From positions 10,533,501 through 10,597,500 of the forward strand of contig JAEOAD010000015.1 of NCBI GenBank assembly GCA_036365145.1: a stretch of DNA of 64,000 nucleotides, written 5' to 3'. Shown piece by piece: positions 43,426 through 54,384 of the stretch (within the stretch, counting starts at the first letter, position 1; each line of letters begins with the position of its first letter). The notes beneath the pieces were generated by a model. It made no database searches. It was not told the origin of the DNA and saw only the letters and a list, made by a program, of their open reading frames with translations. Position numbers and translations under genes: made by a program. Origin of the DNA: Orientallactaga sibirica. Its lineage: Eukaryota > Chordata > Mammalia > Rodentia > Dipodidae.

Positions 43426-43944
43426 TAATTTTTTTCCAAAAGAAAAGAAAAAGAAATATCCTTAACAGTCTTGGAGTCACTGGTCTTGACCTTCAATGGT
43501 CCTTTCCAGACACGCATGTGATTCTTCACTCCAAGGGATCTTTTGTAGCCACATGAACCTTGAAGTCTTTGCTCCCATTCTAAACCATCTTCTCTGGCCC
43601 TTTTCAAAGCCATCATGGTCTCCCAGCCTAGATAACTGGTCAGAGTGACCCTGCATCTCCTCAGTGATACTACAAGGGACCCCACTGCCCAAGGGAGCAG
43701 GGAGCAGGCTCTCTGCCAGTGCCCCCGCCCCTGCCACAGAACCCACCAGTCCCCAGACTGGGCATGACCTGGGCAACTTATTTGGTTTCTTGAACCCATC
43801 TATACCACAGGGAGAAAGAGTAAGAACTTTCTAGCACAAAAGAAACTAAAGAGGCATATGAAAATGTCTGGTTTGTTTGGCTTCTAGTTTGAGAAAGTCA
43901 ATCATGAAAGTCATGTTTGTGACAATTGTAGAAATATGGATATA
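43426..43944. other. Unassigned DNA
   Basis: About 520 bp with nothing recognised. Frames at 43353-43799 and 43477-43776 (minus) overlap each other. Confidence 0.4.
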
Positions 43945-44062
43945 AACCCAGCTACTTAGAAGGCTGCAGCAGGAACAGCATGAGTTCAAGCTTGAGCAGT
44001 TGAGGCCCTGTCTCAAATTTAAAAGAGGGGGCAAGGATGTAGCTCAGTGGGGGAGCACTAAA
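43945..44062 (+). mobile_element. B1 fragment followed by ID fragment
   Basis: 'ggatataaacccagctacttagaagg...gagttcaagc...ggccctgtctcaaattt' is a decayed B1. 'gggggcaaggatgtagctcagtgggggagcac' is an ID head. Confidence 0.65.
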
Positions 44063-44214
44063 ATATGGACAATTATAAGACATCAAGGGATTAGAGTTGA
44101 TTTTGAAGGATGTGACAATGTGATTTATGTAGAAAATGCCTCTTAACCTTCTACATTTGCAAATGGAAATATTTAAGGTAGAATGTATAAATTTATTTTA
44201 AAGAAAAAAAGCAG

Positions 44215-44320
44215 ATGAGACAGGCATAGGAGGCAGAGGTAGGAACATCACTGTGAGTTCAAGATCACATAGTGAATTCCAGGTCAGCCTGGACTAGAAT
44301 GAAATCCTACCATGAAAAGC

Positions 44321-44364
<44 letters not shown>
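44215..44364 (+). mobile_element. B1 SINE, rearranged, with 43-nt poly-A
   Basis: 'aggcagaggtaggaacatcactgtgagttcaagatcacatagtgaattccaggtcagcctggactag', then an A run at 44322-44364. The first third is lost. The long pure A tail suggests recent insertion or A-tract expansion. Confidence 0.88.
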
Positions 44365-44366
<2 letters not shown>

Positions 44367-44500
44367 AAAGAAAATGAAGGAAAGGCAGTACAGTGTTCAT
44401 AACTCAGCTCTATGTGATGGATGGCTGTACATTGCTATCCTCTCATTTTTTTTCCTACATGTTAGTAATTTTCATAAGCAAACTTTAAAAACAAAAGATG

Positions 44501-44928
44501 TGTTGGGGTCCCTCCTAGGGCCAGCCCAGGAGGGGATTTGGGGTCTCTGCCAGGCAGGGGGTGAGAGGCGTGGAGTCATGACACAGATACCAGGACTTGG
44601 GTGGAAGCAGGCAGAGGGCGAGCTGCTGCAAATTCGTTTATTCAAGGAAGTGTAGGGGCTGTTAAGGGTTTTGCTGGCCAGTCGTTGTATGGGGTGGTTC
44701 CCTTCTGTGATCAATGACAGCCTGTCTTCAGGCAGATCATGTCACAGCAGGTTGCTCGTGGGCATGGGGCTGTAGCTGTTGTCATGCCAGGCCTGTGCAG
44801 AATGCCACATCCACAGAAACCACTTCCTGGTTCCTACTAGCAGGCGGCCTGGCTAGGGCCCGACCTGCATTGTGCCATACATATTAGCAGGTGGCCTGGC
44901 TAGGGCCTGACCTGCATTGTGCCATACA
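44501..44928 (-). mobile_element. Endogenous retrovirus LTR, separate family
   Basis: A roughly 428-bp GC-rich block. The minus strand begins TGTATGGCACAATGC and ends GGGACCCCAACA, with AATAAA at 44637-44642 (minus) followed by about 135 bp of R/U5-like sequence. It differs from the MaLR LTRs and looks more like a class II or other ERV. No clear target duplication and no internal sequence. A 47-bp tandem duplication lies at its minus-strand 5' end. Confidence 0.55.
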
Positions 44929-44931
44929 GTG
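44838..44931. repeat. 47-bp tandem duplication (two copies)
   Basis: Units at 44838-44884 and 44885-44931 start TAGCAGGCGGCCTGGC and TAGCAGGTGGCCTGGC and are nearly identical. They duplicate the outer end of the LTR. Confidence 0.9.
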
Positions 44932-46000
44932 AAGAAAAGGAAGAGGGAGTGGAGCAGGGGAAGGATGAGAAGAGGAGGGTTAAGGCCCCACAGAATCACA
45001 GAAGGGTTAGCTCTGTCCTAGGACAGGGCAGGACACCCCAAGGTGGAGCTTTTTGCCTTTCATCCTAATGACCAGAGGTGCTCATGTTGACAGGCTGCTC
45101 CTGCTGCTTCTGCCTGGTGAGTGCCAAGCCAGGACCTGAGGACAGAAGCCAGCAGGAATGGGATCACAGGTCACTCACAGTGTGGGAGGTCTTGAGTCCA
45201 GCAGGCCCATGATTCAGGAGACAGGGCTGGAGATGGGATTTAGCCATTTCCAACAGAAACCTGAGAACCTGGCTCAGCAGTTTCCCCCAGGAAGCAAGCC
45301 CATGCCATCCACAATGCAGCCAAGCACAAGCTTGCCTTCCTGTGTTTGCAAAACTCAAGACAGCACAATTCTTCCAAGAAGTAAGAACTACCCTGTGTGA
45401 GGCAGGGGAAGCCATCCATAGATCCAGCTACAGGCACAGACTTGTCAAGGTCTTTACAGAAATAGCCAGGTCACCTCCCACACAGCAGGCTTCTAGGCTT
45501 AGGGCCTTCCTAGAGGAAGAATATGGCCCATTCCATTCACCATCCGCTCTACATCAATTCATGGGAGTTGGCATAGGCCTTAATGCCAGCAGGCTGGGCA
45601 GTATGAGCTCCCTAGGGCTCTCCCTGAGGAATAGAGAGACTTTAGAGATGATCACGTGGCATTTCTCCTGCTCCATTTAGCTATATACTCCATAAGCATT
45701 CACTGAGCACCTGCACCATGGCCACTGTCCCAGCATCAGGTCAAGGGTCCAGGCCGGTGTGGCTCACAGTCCATGGATGGAGCAGAGTCAGATCAGCCCA
45801 GCCCAGATCAAAATGAAGGTTTATAGCAAGGGTCTGTGTTTGTGGGCTTGGCAGGGTAGAATACCTGTGTACTCATGACCAACCCAGTATAGCAGGCTCC
45901 TGGAGAGATCGAGAAGGCACAGAAAACAGTTGTTCTCAAAGTCTGATCCCTAAACCACCTTTAGCATCATCCCTCTGGAACTTAACACAAATGCTCATTT
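44932..46000. other. Unassigned DNA
   Basis: About 1.1 kb with no recognised repeat. The 112-codon frame at 45342-45680 (plus) has no recognised domain and is opposed by other frames. Confidence 0.4.
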
Positions 46001-46207
46001 GGGGCTGGAGAGATGGCTTACTTGTTAAGGTGCTTGCCTGCAAAGCCTAGGGACCCAGGTCAGATTCCCCAGTGCCCATAGATGCACAAGGTGTCCCATG
46101 CATCTGGAGTTTGTTTTCAGTGGCTAGAGGCCCTGGCACACCCATTCTCTCTTTTTCTATCTGCCTCTTTCTCTCTCTCAAATAAATAAACTTAAAAAAA
46201 TAATTTT
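46001..46207 (+). mobile_element. tRNA-derived SINE
   Basis: 'ggggctggagagatggcttacttgttaagg', 'cccaggtcagattccccagtgccc', 'gtttgttttcagtggctagagg', TC tract, 'caaataaataaac' tail. Confidence 0.93.
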
Positions 46208-46209
46208 TA

Positions 46210-46322
46210 AGCTGAGTGTGGTGGCACACTCCTTTAATCACAGCATTTGGGAGGCAAAGGTAGGAAAATCACTGTGAGTTAGAGGCCACCCTGGGCTAGA
46301 GCGAAACTCTACCTCAAAAAAC
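46210..46322 (+). mobile_element. B1 SINE, shortened
   Basis: 'gctgagtgtggtggcacactcctttaatcacagc', 'tagaggccaccctgggctagagcgaaactctacctc'. The 'gagactacatagtg...cag' segment is deleted. Confidence 0.88.
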
Positions 46323-46337
46323 CAGGTCCTGTTCCAA

Positions 46338-46377
46338 AGTTTTTTTGTTTGTTTGTTTGTTTGTTTGTTTGTTTTGG
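46338..46377. repeat. (GTTT)n microsatellite
   Basis: About nine GTTT units before 'ccaaggtagagg', which looks like the first bases of a lost minus-strand B1. Confidence 0.85.
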
Positions 46378-46800
46378 TTTTCCAAGGTAGAGGCTGGAAT
46401 GTGCTGTAACAGGCTGCCCCTGAATTGCTGTATGTTTCTCTCAGACATCTCTCCTGGGCTATGACCTCTCTGCAGTGTCCTGATGGCTCAGGCTGTTTAT
46501 ATCCTGAACCATCTCTATATAAGAACTTGACAAGTTGGTGAAGGAGAAAAGGATACTGTAAGAGCTCATTGCCTCAGATCACAAGTGTAACCCAGTCACA
46601 TGTTCCTACTTCATGCTATTCATCATCTCACTAGAAGCTACAGAAATGCAGGAATGACAGGAGAAGCCATGAGAAATGTCATGGAGACAGAAATGAGGAA
46701 AGAATGCATGTGAGGCCATTGTGCTAGAAAGGAGGTGGATTACTTTAAAAATCCTTTCCTCCTTGGGATTTTATTTTTCTGTAATTTTTTGGTCTGAAAA
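46378..46800. other. Unassigned DNA
   Basis: About 420 bp with nothing recognised. Confidence 0.4.
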
Positions 46801-47049
46801 CTTTTTTTTTTTTTTTTTTTTTTTGAGAGAGAGAGAGAGAGAGAGGGAGAGGAAAACAGAGTTGGGCGCGCCAGCAGTGTCTCAGCTGCTGCGAACGAAA
46901 TCCAGATGTGTGCGCCCCATTGTGGTCAAGTGCGGCATTGCGCCCTTGTGTCACTTTGCATCTGGCTAAACGTGGGATCTGGAGATTGGAACCAGTGTTC
47001 TTAGGCTTAGGAGGCAGGCACCTTAACCCCTAAGCCATCTCTCCAGCCC
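46801..47049 (-). mobile_element. tRNA-derived SINE, long-insert subtype
   Basis: T run and GA tract, 'gcgcgccagcagtgtctcagctgctgcgaacg', then the insert 'tgtggtcaagtgcggcattgcgcccttgtgtcac', 'catctggctaaacgtggg', 'ttaacccctaagccatctctccagccc'. Same insert as at 14763 and 15134. It retains several CpGs. Confidence 0.92.
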
Positions 47050-48177
47050 TGAGAACTCTTTACGTTGTCAAGTAGGTCTAACTTTCTAAGAGGTTCTGTG
47101 GTTCTAGGAATAACAGCTCCTTACAATACCATTATAGGTCCTCAGGCCCCTGGATTCTGGGAGTGTGGCCAGCAGGGTCCAAGGTAGAGCAAAGGGCTGG
47201 CATGGGTATGGTCGGGAAGGCCTGCCATGGGCTGGAAGCAAAGCTTGGGTACACAGGGTCTGGTAGACCTTGCCTGACCTAAATGAGGAGCCAGGGATAT
47301 AAAAATCCAAAGACCACGGGGGGGGGGGAGGAATCAGCTGTTCTCCCCCATTGGCCTAAGGAAGAGAAATACAGGCATTGAGAAAAAAAAAAAAAAAAAA
47401 AAAAACCAGAAAGGTAGATTCCTTACCCCATTCTGGCTCATGATTCTTCTTTTGTGTGGGGCCAGGTGCTTTGGCTCTGCCTGGGTGCTCACCTCAGGAA
47501 TACGGCCTTCACCCCTGCCCTTGAGATGGCCTCCACGGTGGGGCACTATCACACTAGAGGACTGCGCTCCTCCCACCCCCCACCCCCGAGGCTGGAAGCA
47601 GTCACCTCTTTTCAGCTTCTAGGCTGACACCTGGGGGAGCAAAAACAGGAAGACAGAGAGATTAAGGCTCTGTCCACCCTTCTGAGCAAGGCAGCCACTA
47701 CTGTCTCCCAGTACAGGAGGGGTCACTCTGTCCCAGCTTGGCTCAGCCCCTGATGCACTGTGTACCCGCCACCCCTGTCATGCTCCATTTTAGTTAAGAT
47801 GTCACTATTATGGCAACTCCAACAGAGAAGACCCTAATGGGGTCAGAGCCCTGGGCACTACTACCAAATGCTTCTTCCTTCTCTTAGGGACAGATGGGAT
47901 TAATGGCCATTGTTCGTAGGTTCTGTGTGTTAAGTCACTGAGCCCTTTGCTGAAAGATAAATTGCATATCTGCCCTGAGGGAAGATGACTCACATTGATA
48001 ATTCCCTGATTAAAGCCCATTTATTAAGGATCCTAATGGAAGTTTTTTTTTTTAATGGACAGTCATTCAGAAAAGAGAAAAGGGCATAATAATTGGGTCT
48101 GCCCTTGACCTACAGTTTTACCCTTAGAGAAAGTAGTACAAAAAGGTTGCTCAAATTGTTGCCCAAGATTCCTACAG
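47050..48177. other. Unassigned DNA with homopolymers
   Basis: About 1.1 kb with no recognised gene. It contains a poly-G run at about 47319-47328 and a poly-A run at 47383-47405. Confidence 0.4.
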
Positions 48178-48305
48178 TAAAGGATGAAGGAAAAGAAGGG
48201 GAAGAAGAAGAGGCAGTATGGAAGGAAAGAAGGAGGGGAGGAACAAGGAGGAGAAGAAAAGGGGAGGAGAAAGAGGAGAGAGAGGGAGGGAGAGAAAGCA
48301 TGAGA
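48178..48305. repeat. Polypurine tract, about 128 bp
   Basis: The plus strand is almost entirely A and G with few interruptions ('ggaggggaggaacaaggag', 'aggagagagagggaggg'). Not a simple tandem repeat. Confidence 0.9.
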
Positions 48306-48982
48306 ACAGACCAGCCCTGCTGCCTTCAGGGATCCATCCATTCAAACCCTTTATCAAGTAAGTCGGAAACCCCTAGGCACACCTGAATCACAGGCTGCAA
48401 GGCACTGCCTGGACCGAACTGAGGAAGAAGAACCCCTTTCCCACACTGCCTCAAGCTCCATCGCCTAACTAAGCTGCCTCTTTTGAATTTCAGTCGAAGC
48501 ACTGCAGGCTGTCAGAGCCCAGGATATGGACAGACCTCTAACCCACATTCCGGACTGAATGCTTGGGTATGTGGAATCCATGCCACCTCTTCTCCTGGAC
48601 TCAAGAGCTCTGAGGTCTTCACAAGCAGAGCGTAGCTTTGAGGTGTAGCTGTAAATACTTGGCTGAGAGTCCTCTATCCTGGAAAACTATATAAGCCAGA
48701 CATCCAAAAGTGGCCTGTGGGCAGAGGAGGACATTGTACAACACCCTGGGCTCAGCAGCTCCAAGCCTTCCTCCTGTCCAGGAATCACAAGAACAAGATG
48801 ACTCTCCCCTGACGTGCAACCCGAGATGGAAGGCATTACCCATCTGGGCCTCTCTCTCCTGCTCTGTTTGAGACACTGGTAAGGGTTAGTTCAGATGGGC
48901 TTCTTAAGAGAGTCTCTAACATGGGTGTCTCGGGAGACCTGCCTAAAAAAAGCCAAGCCAAGCATTTGAAACTGTAACCCAG
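48306..48982. other. Unassigned DNA
   Basis: About 680 bp with nothing recognised. Confidence 0.4.
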
Positions 48983-49200
48983 CGCTGGAGAGATGGCTTA
49001 GCCGTTAAGGCACTTGCCTGCAAAGCCAAAGGACTCAAGTTCAATTCCCTAGGACCCAAGTAAAGCCAGATGCACAAGATGGCCTATGTGTCTGGAGTTT
49101 ATTTGTAGTGGCTAGAGGCCCTGGCACACCTAGTCTCTATCTGTCTGTCTCTCTTTTCAAATAAATAAATAAAAATAATTTTGAAAAGAAAAGAAAAGAA
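48983..49200 (+). mobile_element. tRNA-derived SINE
   Basis: 'cgctggagagatggcttagccgttaaggcacttgcctgc', 'caagttcaattccctaggacccaagtaaagccagatgc', 'tttatttgtagtggctagagg', '(AAAT)n' then AAAAG-rich tail. Confidence 0.93.
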
Positions 49201-49487
49201 AACGTAGCCCAATTTGTCAATGCAATCTCATGCAGCCTGGGATGTCATGCCCTTCTGGCAGAGTGCACACACCTCCTCTGCTGCCCTGGGGGTGCTCCCA
49301 GCATGAGCCCACAGCAGGAAAGCAAGTAGGTGCTTGTTGGGAAGCCTGGGCCTGCACAGGGGCTGGGATCAGGGGTTGGAGAGGTGCTGTCTTCTATGGG
49401 TCATGACCCTTCACCTAATTGCCTAAATGCTGAAACAGCAACAGAAAATGGGGCACTCAAAAGGCTACCTCAAAAACAGAGACCCAG

Positions 49488-49652
49488 AGCCGGGCATAGT
49501 GGCGCATGCCTTTAATCCCAGCACTCGGGAGGCAGAGGTAGGAGGATTGCCATGAGTTCAAGGCCACCCTGAGACTACATAGTGAATTCCAGGTCAGCCT
49601 GGGCTAGAGTGAGACCCTACCTCGAAAAACCAAAAACAAAACAAAAAAAACA
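49488..49652 (+). mobile_element. B1 SINE with target-site duplication
   Basis: 'agccgggcatagtggcgcatgcctttaatccc', 'tcaaggccaccctgagactac', 'gctagagtgagaccctacctcg'. AACAGAGACCCAG flanks it at 49475-49487 and 49653-49665. Confidence 0.95.
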
Positions 49653-49779
49653 AACAGAGACCCAGGACTGCTAGGTGCTCAAAGCCCTGAGTTCAAGTCA
49701 GATTCTGCTCAAGTCACTGTCCTACTTCTACCCTGGTAACCCTCTTTCTCTTCCTCTTCCCCATTCCTCCTTCAGCTTT

Positions 49780-49993
49780 TTAAAAAAATACTTATTTTTA
49801 TTTATTTATTTGAGAGAGGGAAAGAGGTAGAGAGAGAGAGAATGGGCGCACCAGGGCTTCCAGCCACTGCAAACAAACTCCAGATGTATGCGCCCCCTTG
49901 TGCATCTGGCTTATGTGGGTCCTGGGGAATCGAACCAAGGTCCTTTGGCTTTGCAGGCAAGTGCCTTAACCACTAAGGCATCTCTCCAGCCCC
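49780..49993 (-). mobile_element. tRNA-derived SINE with target-site duplication
   Basis: 'cttatttttatttatttatttg', GA tract, 'gggcgcaccagggcttccagccactgcaaacaaactcc', 'ggggaatcgaacc' (intact B box region), 'aaggcatctctccagcc'. CCTTCAGCTTT flanks it at 49769-49779 and 49994-50004. Confidence 0.95.
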
Positions 49994-50055
49994 CCTTCAG
50001 CTTTCATTCCAAGTAGGAAACAGGCTCTACCGAACCCCTTAAAAAGGAAACTCAT

Positions 50056-50214
50056 GAGCCAGGAGTGGTGGATCATGCCTCTAATCCTAGCATTGGGGAG
50101 CTGAGAAGAATTACTGTGAGGTCAGAGGCCAGCCTGGGCTATAAAGTGAGTTTCAGGTCAGGTCAACTTGGCCTAGAGTGAGACCCTTCTTCCAAATTAC
50201 AAAAAAAAAAAAAA
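50056..50214 (+). mobile_element. B1 SINE, diverged
   Basis: 'gagccaggagtggtggatcatgcctctaatcctag', 'gtcagaggccagcctgggctataaagtgag', 'ggcctagagtgagacccttc', A-rich tail. Confidence 0.85.
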
Positions 50215-50342
50215 AGGAGGCTTGGCGAGCATATATCTTCCCAGCTGTATTCAGATTCTCAGCCCCTCCATGGAGGCTATGGCATCACCCCACTCCTACC
50301 CAGGCTCCTTACAGGGTGACCCTTCCCAGAAAGTGCTTCTTT

Positions 50343-50500
50343 TTAGTTTTGATTTTTCAAGATAGGGTTTCACACTAGCCCAGGCTGACCTGGAAATCAC
50401 TATGAAGTCTCAGAGTGGCCTTGAACCCACGATGATCCTCCTACCTCTGCCTCCCGAGTGCCAGTGCTGGGATTAAAAGTGTGCAACACCACGTCCGGCT
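50343..50500 (-). mobile_element. B1 SINE with 15-bp target-site duplication
   Basis: 'ttttcaagatagggtttcacactagccc', 'cctacctctgcctcccgagtgc', 'accacgtccggct'. A small 'cagtgctggg' repeat lies in the left arm. AGAAAGTGCTTCTTT (50328-50342) and AGAAAGCGCTTCTTT (50501-50515) flank it. Confidence 0.95.
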
Positions 50501-50515
50501 AGAAAGCGCTTCTTT

Positions 50516-51129
50516 CAATGACCTGGAGCTGGAGACAAAGTCAACACTCTGATGCCTCATCAGCAGAAATTCAGCTGACTGGAAAGCAAGCCTTTCACTG
50601 GGTGAGTTAGGCTCTGGCAAAGGCCCTGAGGAGGGTCTGACCCCAGCAGCTTAGGTGTTACAGGCCCACCGCCCCACTCTGGGGAAGTGAAGCTGAGAAC
50701 ACAATCTCCTCTGGATGGAAAAGAAATGCTGAGTACAGTCAGGTGCACGGCAGACCCAAGCTGCCTTTCCACAGGCGGCTGAGTGCCATGCCCTTCAACA
50801 GCCCAGTCTCCCCTGCTACTCACGCTGTTTAAATGATATACTGGGGTACTAAACTGCATGTCTGGGCCAGAAATCACTGTGTCCTCCCAGGCAGGTGTCT
50901 AAGGATGTTACCTGTCTTACTCAAATCAGGTGGAAGGAAGGGGGCAAGCAGGCCCAACCAGAAAAGGGTCTGAGTGCATTCAGCTTCTCACCAGCAGCAG
51001 CAGCCCCATCTGATCTGAGGCCCACCTGTCTCCTCCCCGTTCCCCATCTCCCTGGAGCTGACTCTTGTATGCCCATTGCAGTATCAGATACCCTGGAACT
51101 TAGGCTATGGGAATATATCCTATAGTTAA
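50516..51129. other. Unassigned DNA
   Basis: About 610 bp with nothing recognised. Confidence 0.4.
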
Positions 51130-51455
51130 ATTCTGAATAAGAGACCATAAACTCCGTGGCTTAAATGATAAAAATGATTGCTGAGCTCTAGAAGCTGGAA
51201 GCCTCTGATCAGAGTGCCCATGTGATCCTGTTCTCTGAGGGACCTCTTCCCACCTTGCAGATGCTGCCTCTTACTGTGTCTGTCAGAGAACAAGCTCTGG
51301 TCTCTTCCTCTTCAGATAAGGACACTTATGCCATCATGGGACCCTGCCCTTGTGACTTCATGTCAGACTACTTCCCAAAGGCACCACCTCCCGGTACCAC
51401 CACATTAGGAGTTAGGGCTTCTGTGAATGTTGGAGGGAAACCAGCATAAAGTCCA
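51130..51455 (-). mobile_element. MLT1-like MaLR LTR remnant
   Basis: Reversed order of MLT1-type LTR landmarks: 'ataaactccgtggcttaaatgat', 'gctctagaagctggaag', 'ctggtctcttcctcttcagataaggacac', 'gtaccaccacattaggagttagggcttctg'. Old and without clear ends. Confidence 0.62.
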
Positions 51456-52087
51456 TGCTAGGCCATGTCCACTACTGATGTTTTGTTCTAAAACACATAT
51501 GTGGCCTGGAGCCCTCTCCTGAGTGTCAGGGTTTCCACGAGTTCTGCCTTCTGGAAGCAGGGAAGCAAAAAGAACAGCAGAGCTGCAGTACGGAGCAGAC
51601 CCGGAGGCACAGCCATCTCCAGTGCAGGGTCACATGCACAGGAAATCTCCCTCCTGATCTTTGTCATATTGATCATTGTGCTACAGGCCCTACTCAGCTT
51701 ACTTCCTGTTCATCCCCATCTCTAGCCAAATCCTAACAGCTGGTTGTTCTATGCTACACCAACATCTATCTCTCTGTCATGATGGGTAGCATGGCCCATG
51801 TGGATGCCACTTGGATCACAAGAGAACAGAGCATCCCTGGCGTCCCTTGGGAATTTGCCTCATCCAGCCAGAGGTAAGAATGCATGTCAACCACCTAGCT
51901 ACTAACATGCCATCAGACATGATGGCTCATGAAACATTGAGATTTGGCCTGGCAAGATTGTTCCCTGGGAAATCCCAAGGGATTCTAGAGAAATCTCAAA
52001 ATAACTCTGCAACTCCTTTCCAACTGCCTGTCCCCAAGGGTCCACTTTGCAGGCCCTGGGACCAGCAGAGGCAGAAATGGTGAGTTC
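51456..52087. other. Unassigned DNA
   Basis: About 630 bp with nothing recognised. Confidence 0.4.
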
Positions 52088-52398
52088 CAGGGATAGGGAG
52101 ATGGCTCAGTGGATAAAGCACTAACTGGGCAAGTGTGAATACCAGAGGTCTTCCCCACTGCCACATAAATGCCCGTGGCAGCCTGCCTGGAATCTTGCTT
52201 AGCATGGAGGAAGACCCAAGGGATCCCCAGGGCAAACTGGATAACTAGACTAGCCCAGTAAGAGATCGGGGTTCAAGTGAGAAACACTGCCTCAGCAAGT
52301 GGAGAGCAATCAAGGAAGATGCCCACAATCAACCTCTGGCCTCCATACACATGCACACATGTACAACACGCACAGGCAATAAACATAAATCTCAAAAA
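52088..52398 (+). mobile_element. B4-like composite SINE, intact
   Basis: 'agggatagggagatggctcagtggataaagc', 'aataccagaggtcttccccactgcc', 'gggttcaagtgagaaacactgcctcag', 'caacctctggcctccatacacatgcac', ending in 'aataaac'. It serves as the reference for the split copy at 35732/36818. Confidence 0.8.
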
Positions 52399-52404
52399 AG
52401 AAAA

Positions 52405-52508
52405 AGGGAGGCAGAGGTAGGAGGATTGCCATGAATTCAAGGCCATCCTGAGACTACAGAGTGAATTCCAGGTCAGTCTGGGCTAGAGACCCTACCTTGG
52501 AAAACCAA
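52405..52508 (+). mobile_element. B1 SINE, 5'-truncated
   Basis: Starts at 'ggaggcagaggtaggaggattgcc', continues 'ccatcctgagactacagagtgaattccagg', and ends 'gctagagaccctacc'. Confidence 0.88.
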
Positions 52509-52596
52509 AAGAAAGAAAGAAGAAAGAAAGAAAGAGAGAGAGAGAGAGAAGGAAGGAAGGAAGGAAGGAAGGAAGGAAGAAAGGAAGGAAGGAAGG
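52509..52596. repeat. (GAAA)n-(GA)n-(GGAA)n compound microsatellite
   Basis: GAAA repeats, then GA (about 52534-52549), then about 11-12 GGAA units (52550-52596) with one GAAA interruption. It grew from the B1 tail. Confidence 0.92.
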
Positions 52597-53838
52597 GCCA
52601 GTAGTACCATCAAGAGCCTGGTCATATCTCTTGTCTCCATCAGGTCTCCATCTTGATGGTCAGCTGGGCTGTAGTTGCCATCAACAGCAAGGCTTAGAAA
52701 GCCTCTCCCCCTCTGCACCCAACTCCTCTGCAGTGAGATGCTGATTAACAGTCCTCCCACCAGCCTGGTGGGTGTTCTCCAAAGAAAATACAGAGAGACT
52801 CTGCTGGTGATGAGAACCTGAGTTTCCTCTGGGCTGTCTTGCGGAGGGGTGGGTGGCACAAAGGAATGACTGGGGTGGAAAAGAATAAACCTCCTCTAGG
52901 GTCGGGACTCAATACCTAGACATGAGGCTTCTCCAGAAGGAGCCAGAGCAAGCCTGAGGGCCCAGGCATGCCAGCTGCAGGGGGAGGGAGTGTTGTGGTT
53001 TCTGCTTTTGCTGAAGCAGCAGAGGATGGGCAGCAATTTAGTTCTGAGCCCTCTCCATAGCTGCACCTGGCTGAACATGGCAGAGAACCCCATTTGTGGG
53101 GGCATGCCCTTAGCAGCATGGAGAGAGAGAGAACATGGAGTCATCTTCCTTTTTATAAGAAGGGGTTGGGTTACACTGACCCCCATGTCCCCTAGTAACT
53201 TCCCCAAGAGTCTCTCTTCCCCATATAGTGAAGGACTGACCTGCATGTTTCCTTAAAATTCCAGCTGTGCCATTCCAAGTCTGTTTTAGACTTAGAAGTA
53301 TGAATAAGTGGCCAGACAGATGTCATGTACCAGTAGGTGCACATGTGCCCACACACACACACATACACACACTCGTGTACCCACATAAACTTATATCCAC
53401 ATGGCTCATAATTTATTCTTCTAAAAAACTGAACTGAGCTCAGTTGGAAAAATATTTTCCTTCCATTTTCTTGGGATGGAGGCCAGGTTATACTGTTCCC
53501 AGGGAACCAAGACAGGTCACAAAGAAACTCTTTTTCCCCCTTTTGATTTATTGCTTTCCATAAAAAGAAAAAGAAGTTGGATTAATTTATACTCAACAGT
53601 GAAAAATGCTACCTCTGTCCCCTAAAGTAGCTGGACAGATTCTATTTGGTATTTTTAGAGGAATCTTGATAAAGAATTAAGGGAAACTTCTTGTTCTTAG
53701 CTATGGCTCCATAAATCACACAGCAGGAGGGCAAACAGGGTCCCTCCCCAAGGGACCCTCAGGGGCACCTTCAGGACACCATGGCCAGTCCTACCTTGTT
53801 CCTTTAAGGTCCTGCTGGACATCCACATAGACAGACTT
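52597..53838. other. Unassigned unique DNA
   Basis: About 1.2 kb. Frames of 116-128 codons (52473-52859 and 52896-53246 minus) overlap others or run into the microsatellite. A short CA run lies at about 53350-53372. Confidence 0.4.
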
Positions 53839-53995
53839 CTTCTTTTTTTTTGGTTTTGCAAGGTAAGGTCTCACTCTGGTCCAGGCTGATCTGGAATTAA
53901 GTATGTAGTCTCAGGGTGGCCTTGAACTCTCAGCAATCCTCCTACCTCTGCCTCCCGAGTGCTGGGATTAAAGGTGTGCGCCACCACGCCCGGCT
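53839..53995 (-). mobile_element. B1 SINE, near-consensus
   Basis: 'ggttttgcaaggtaaggtctcactctgg', 'tatgtagtctcagggtggcc', 'cctctgcctcccgagtgctgggattaaaggtgtgcgccaccacgcccggct'. TAGACAGACTTCT/TAGACAGACCTCT at about 53827 and 53996 look like the target duplication. Confidence 0.94.
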
Positions 53996-54368
53996 AGACA
54001 GACCTCTGTATGACTGCATGACAGAATGAGGGGCCACCAGATGAAGGGCCTTGGGGCTTCATCTACCTGCCAAGAATAAAGAATGGTTGAGATATTCAGA
54101 GAAGAGTTTACTGAGGGTGACACAATTACAGCTGGCCTGAAAGATTAGCCTATTTAGATGAGTCAAGAGAGTGAAGAAGGCATTCTAGAAAGAGGAATTA
54201 GCAAGCACCAAGGCAAGGAGGCCAGGACCATTTGAAAGTCCTCCTGAGCCAGGAGTCCAGAATGTTGACCACCTGGACAGCAGAGGATAGCTGTCTGGGA
54301 AGTCACAGAAGAGCAGCTGAACTTCATCCAGAAGACATCAGTAGGAAAAAGATATAGACTAATATACT
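53996..54368. other. Unassigned DNA
   Basis: About 370 bp. 'gagttt...aattagcaagcaccaaggcaaggaggc' resembles old MIR/L2, not assigned. Confidence 0.35.
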
Positions 54369-54384
54369 AAGAGCATTGACTCTT

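Noticed and set aside
45342..45680. 112-codon frame with a protein-like composition
   Set aside because: No recognised domain, opposed by other frames, and no supporting splice or transcription signals visible.
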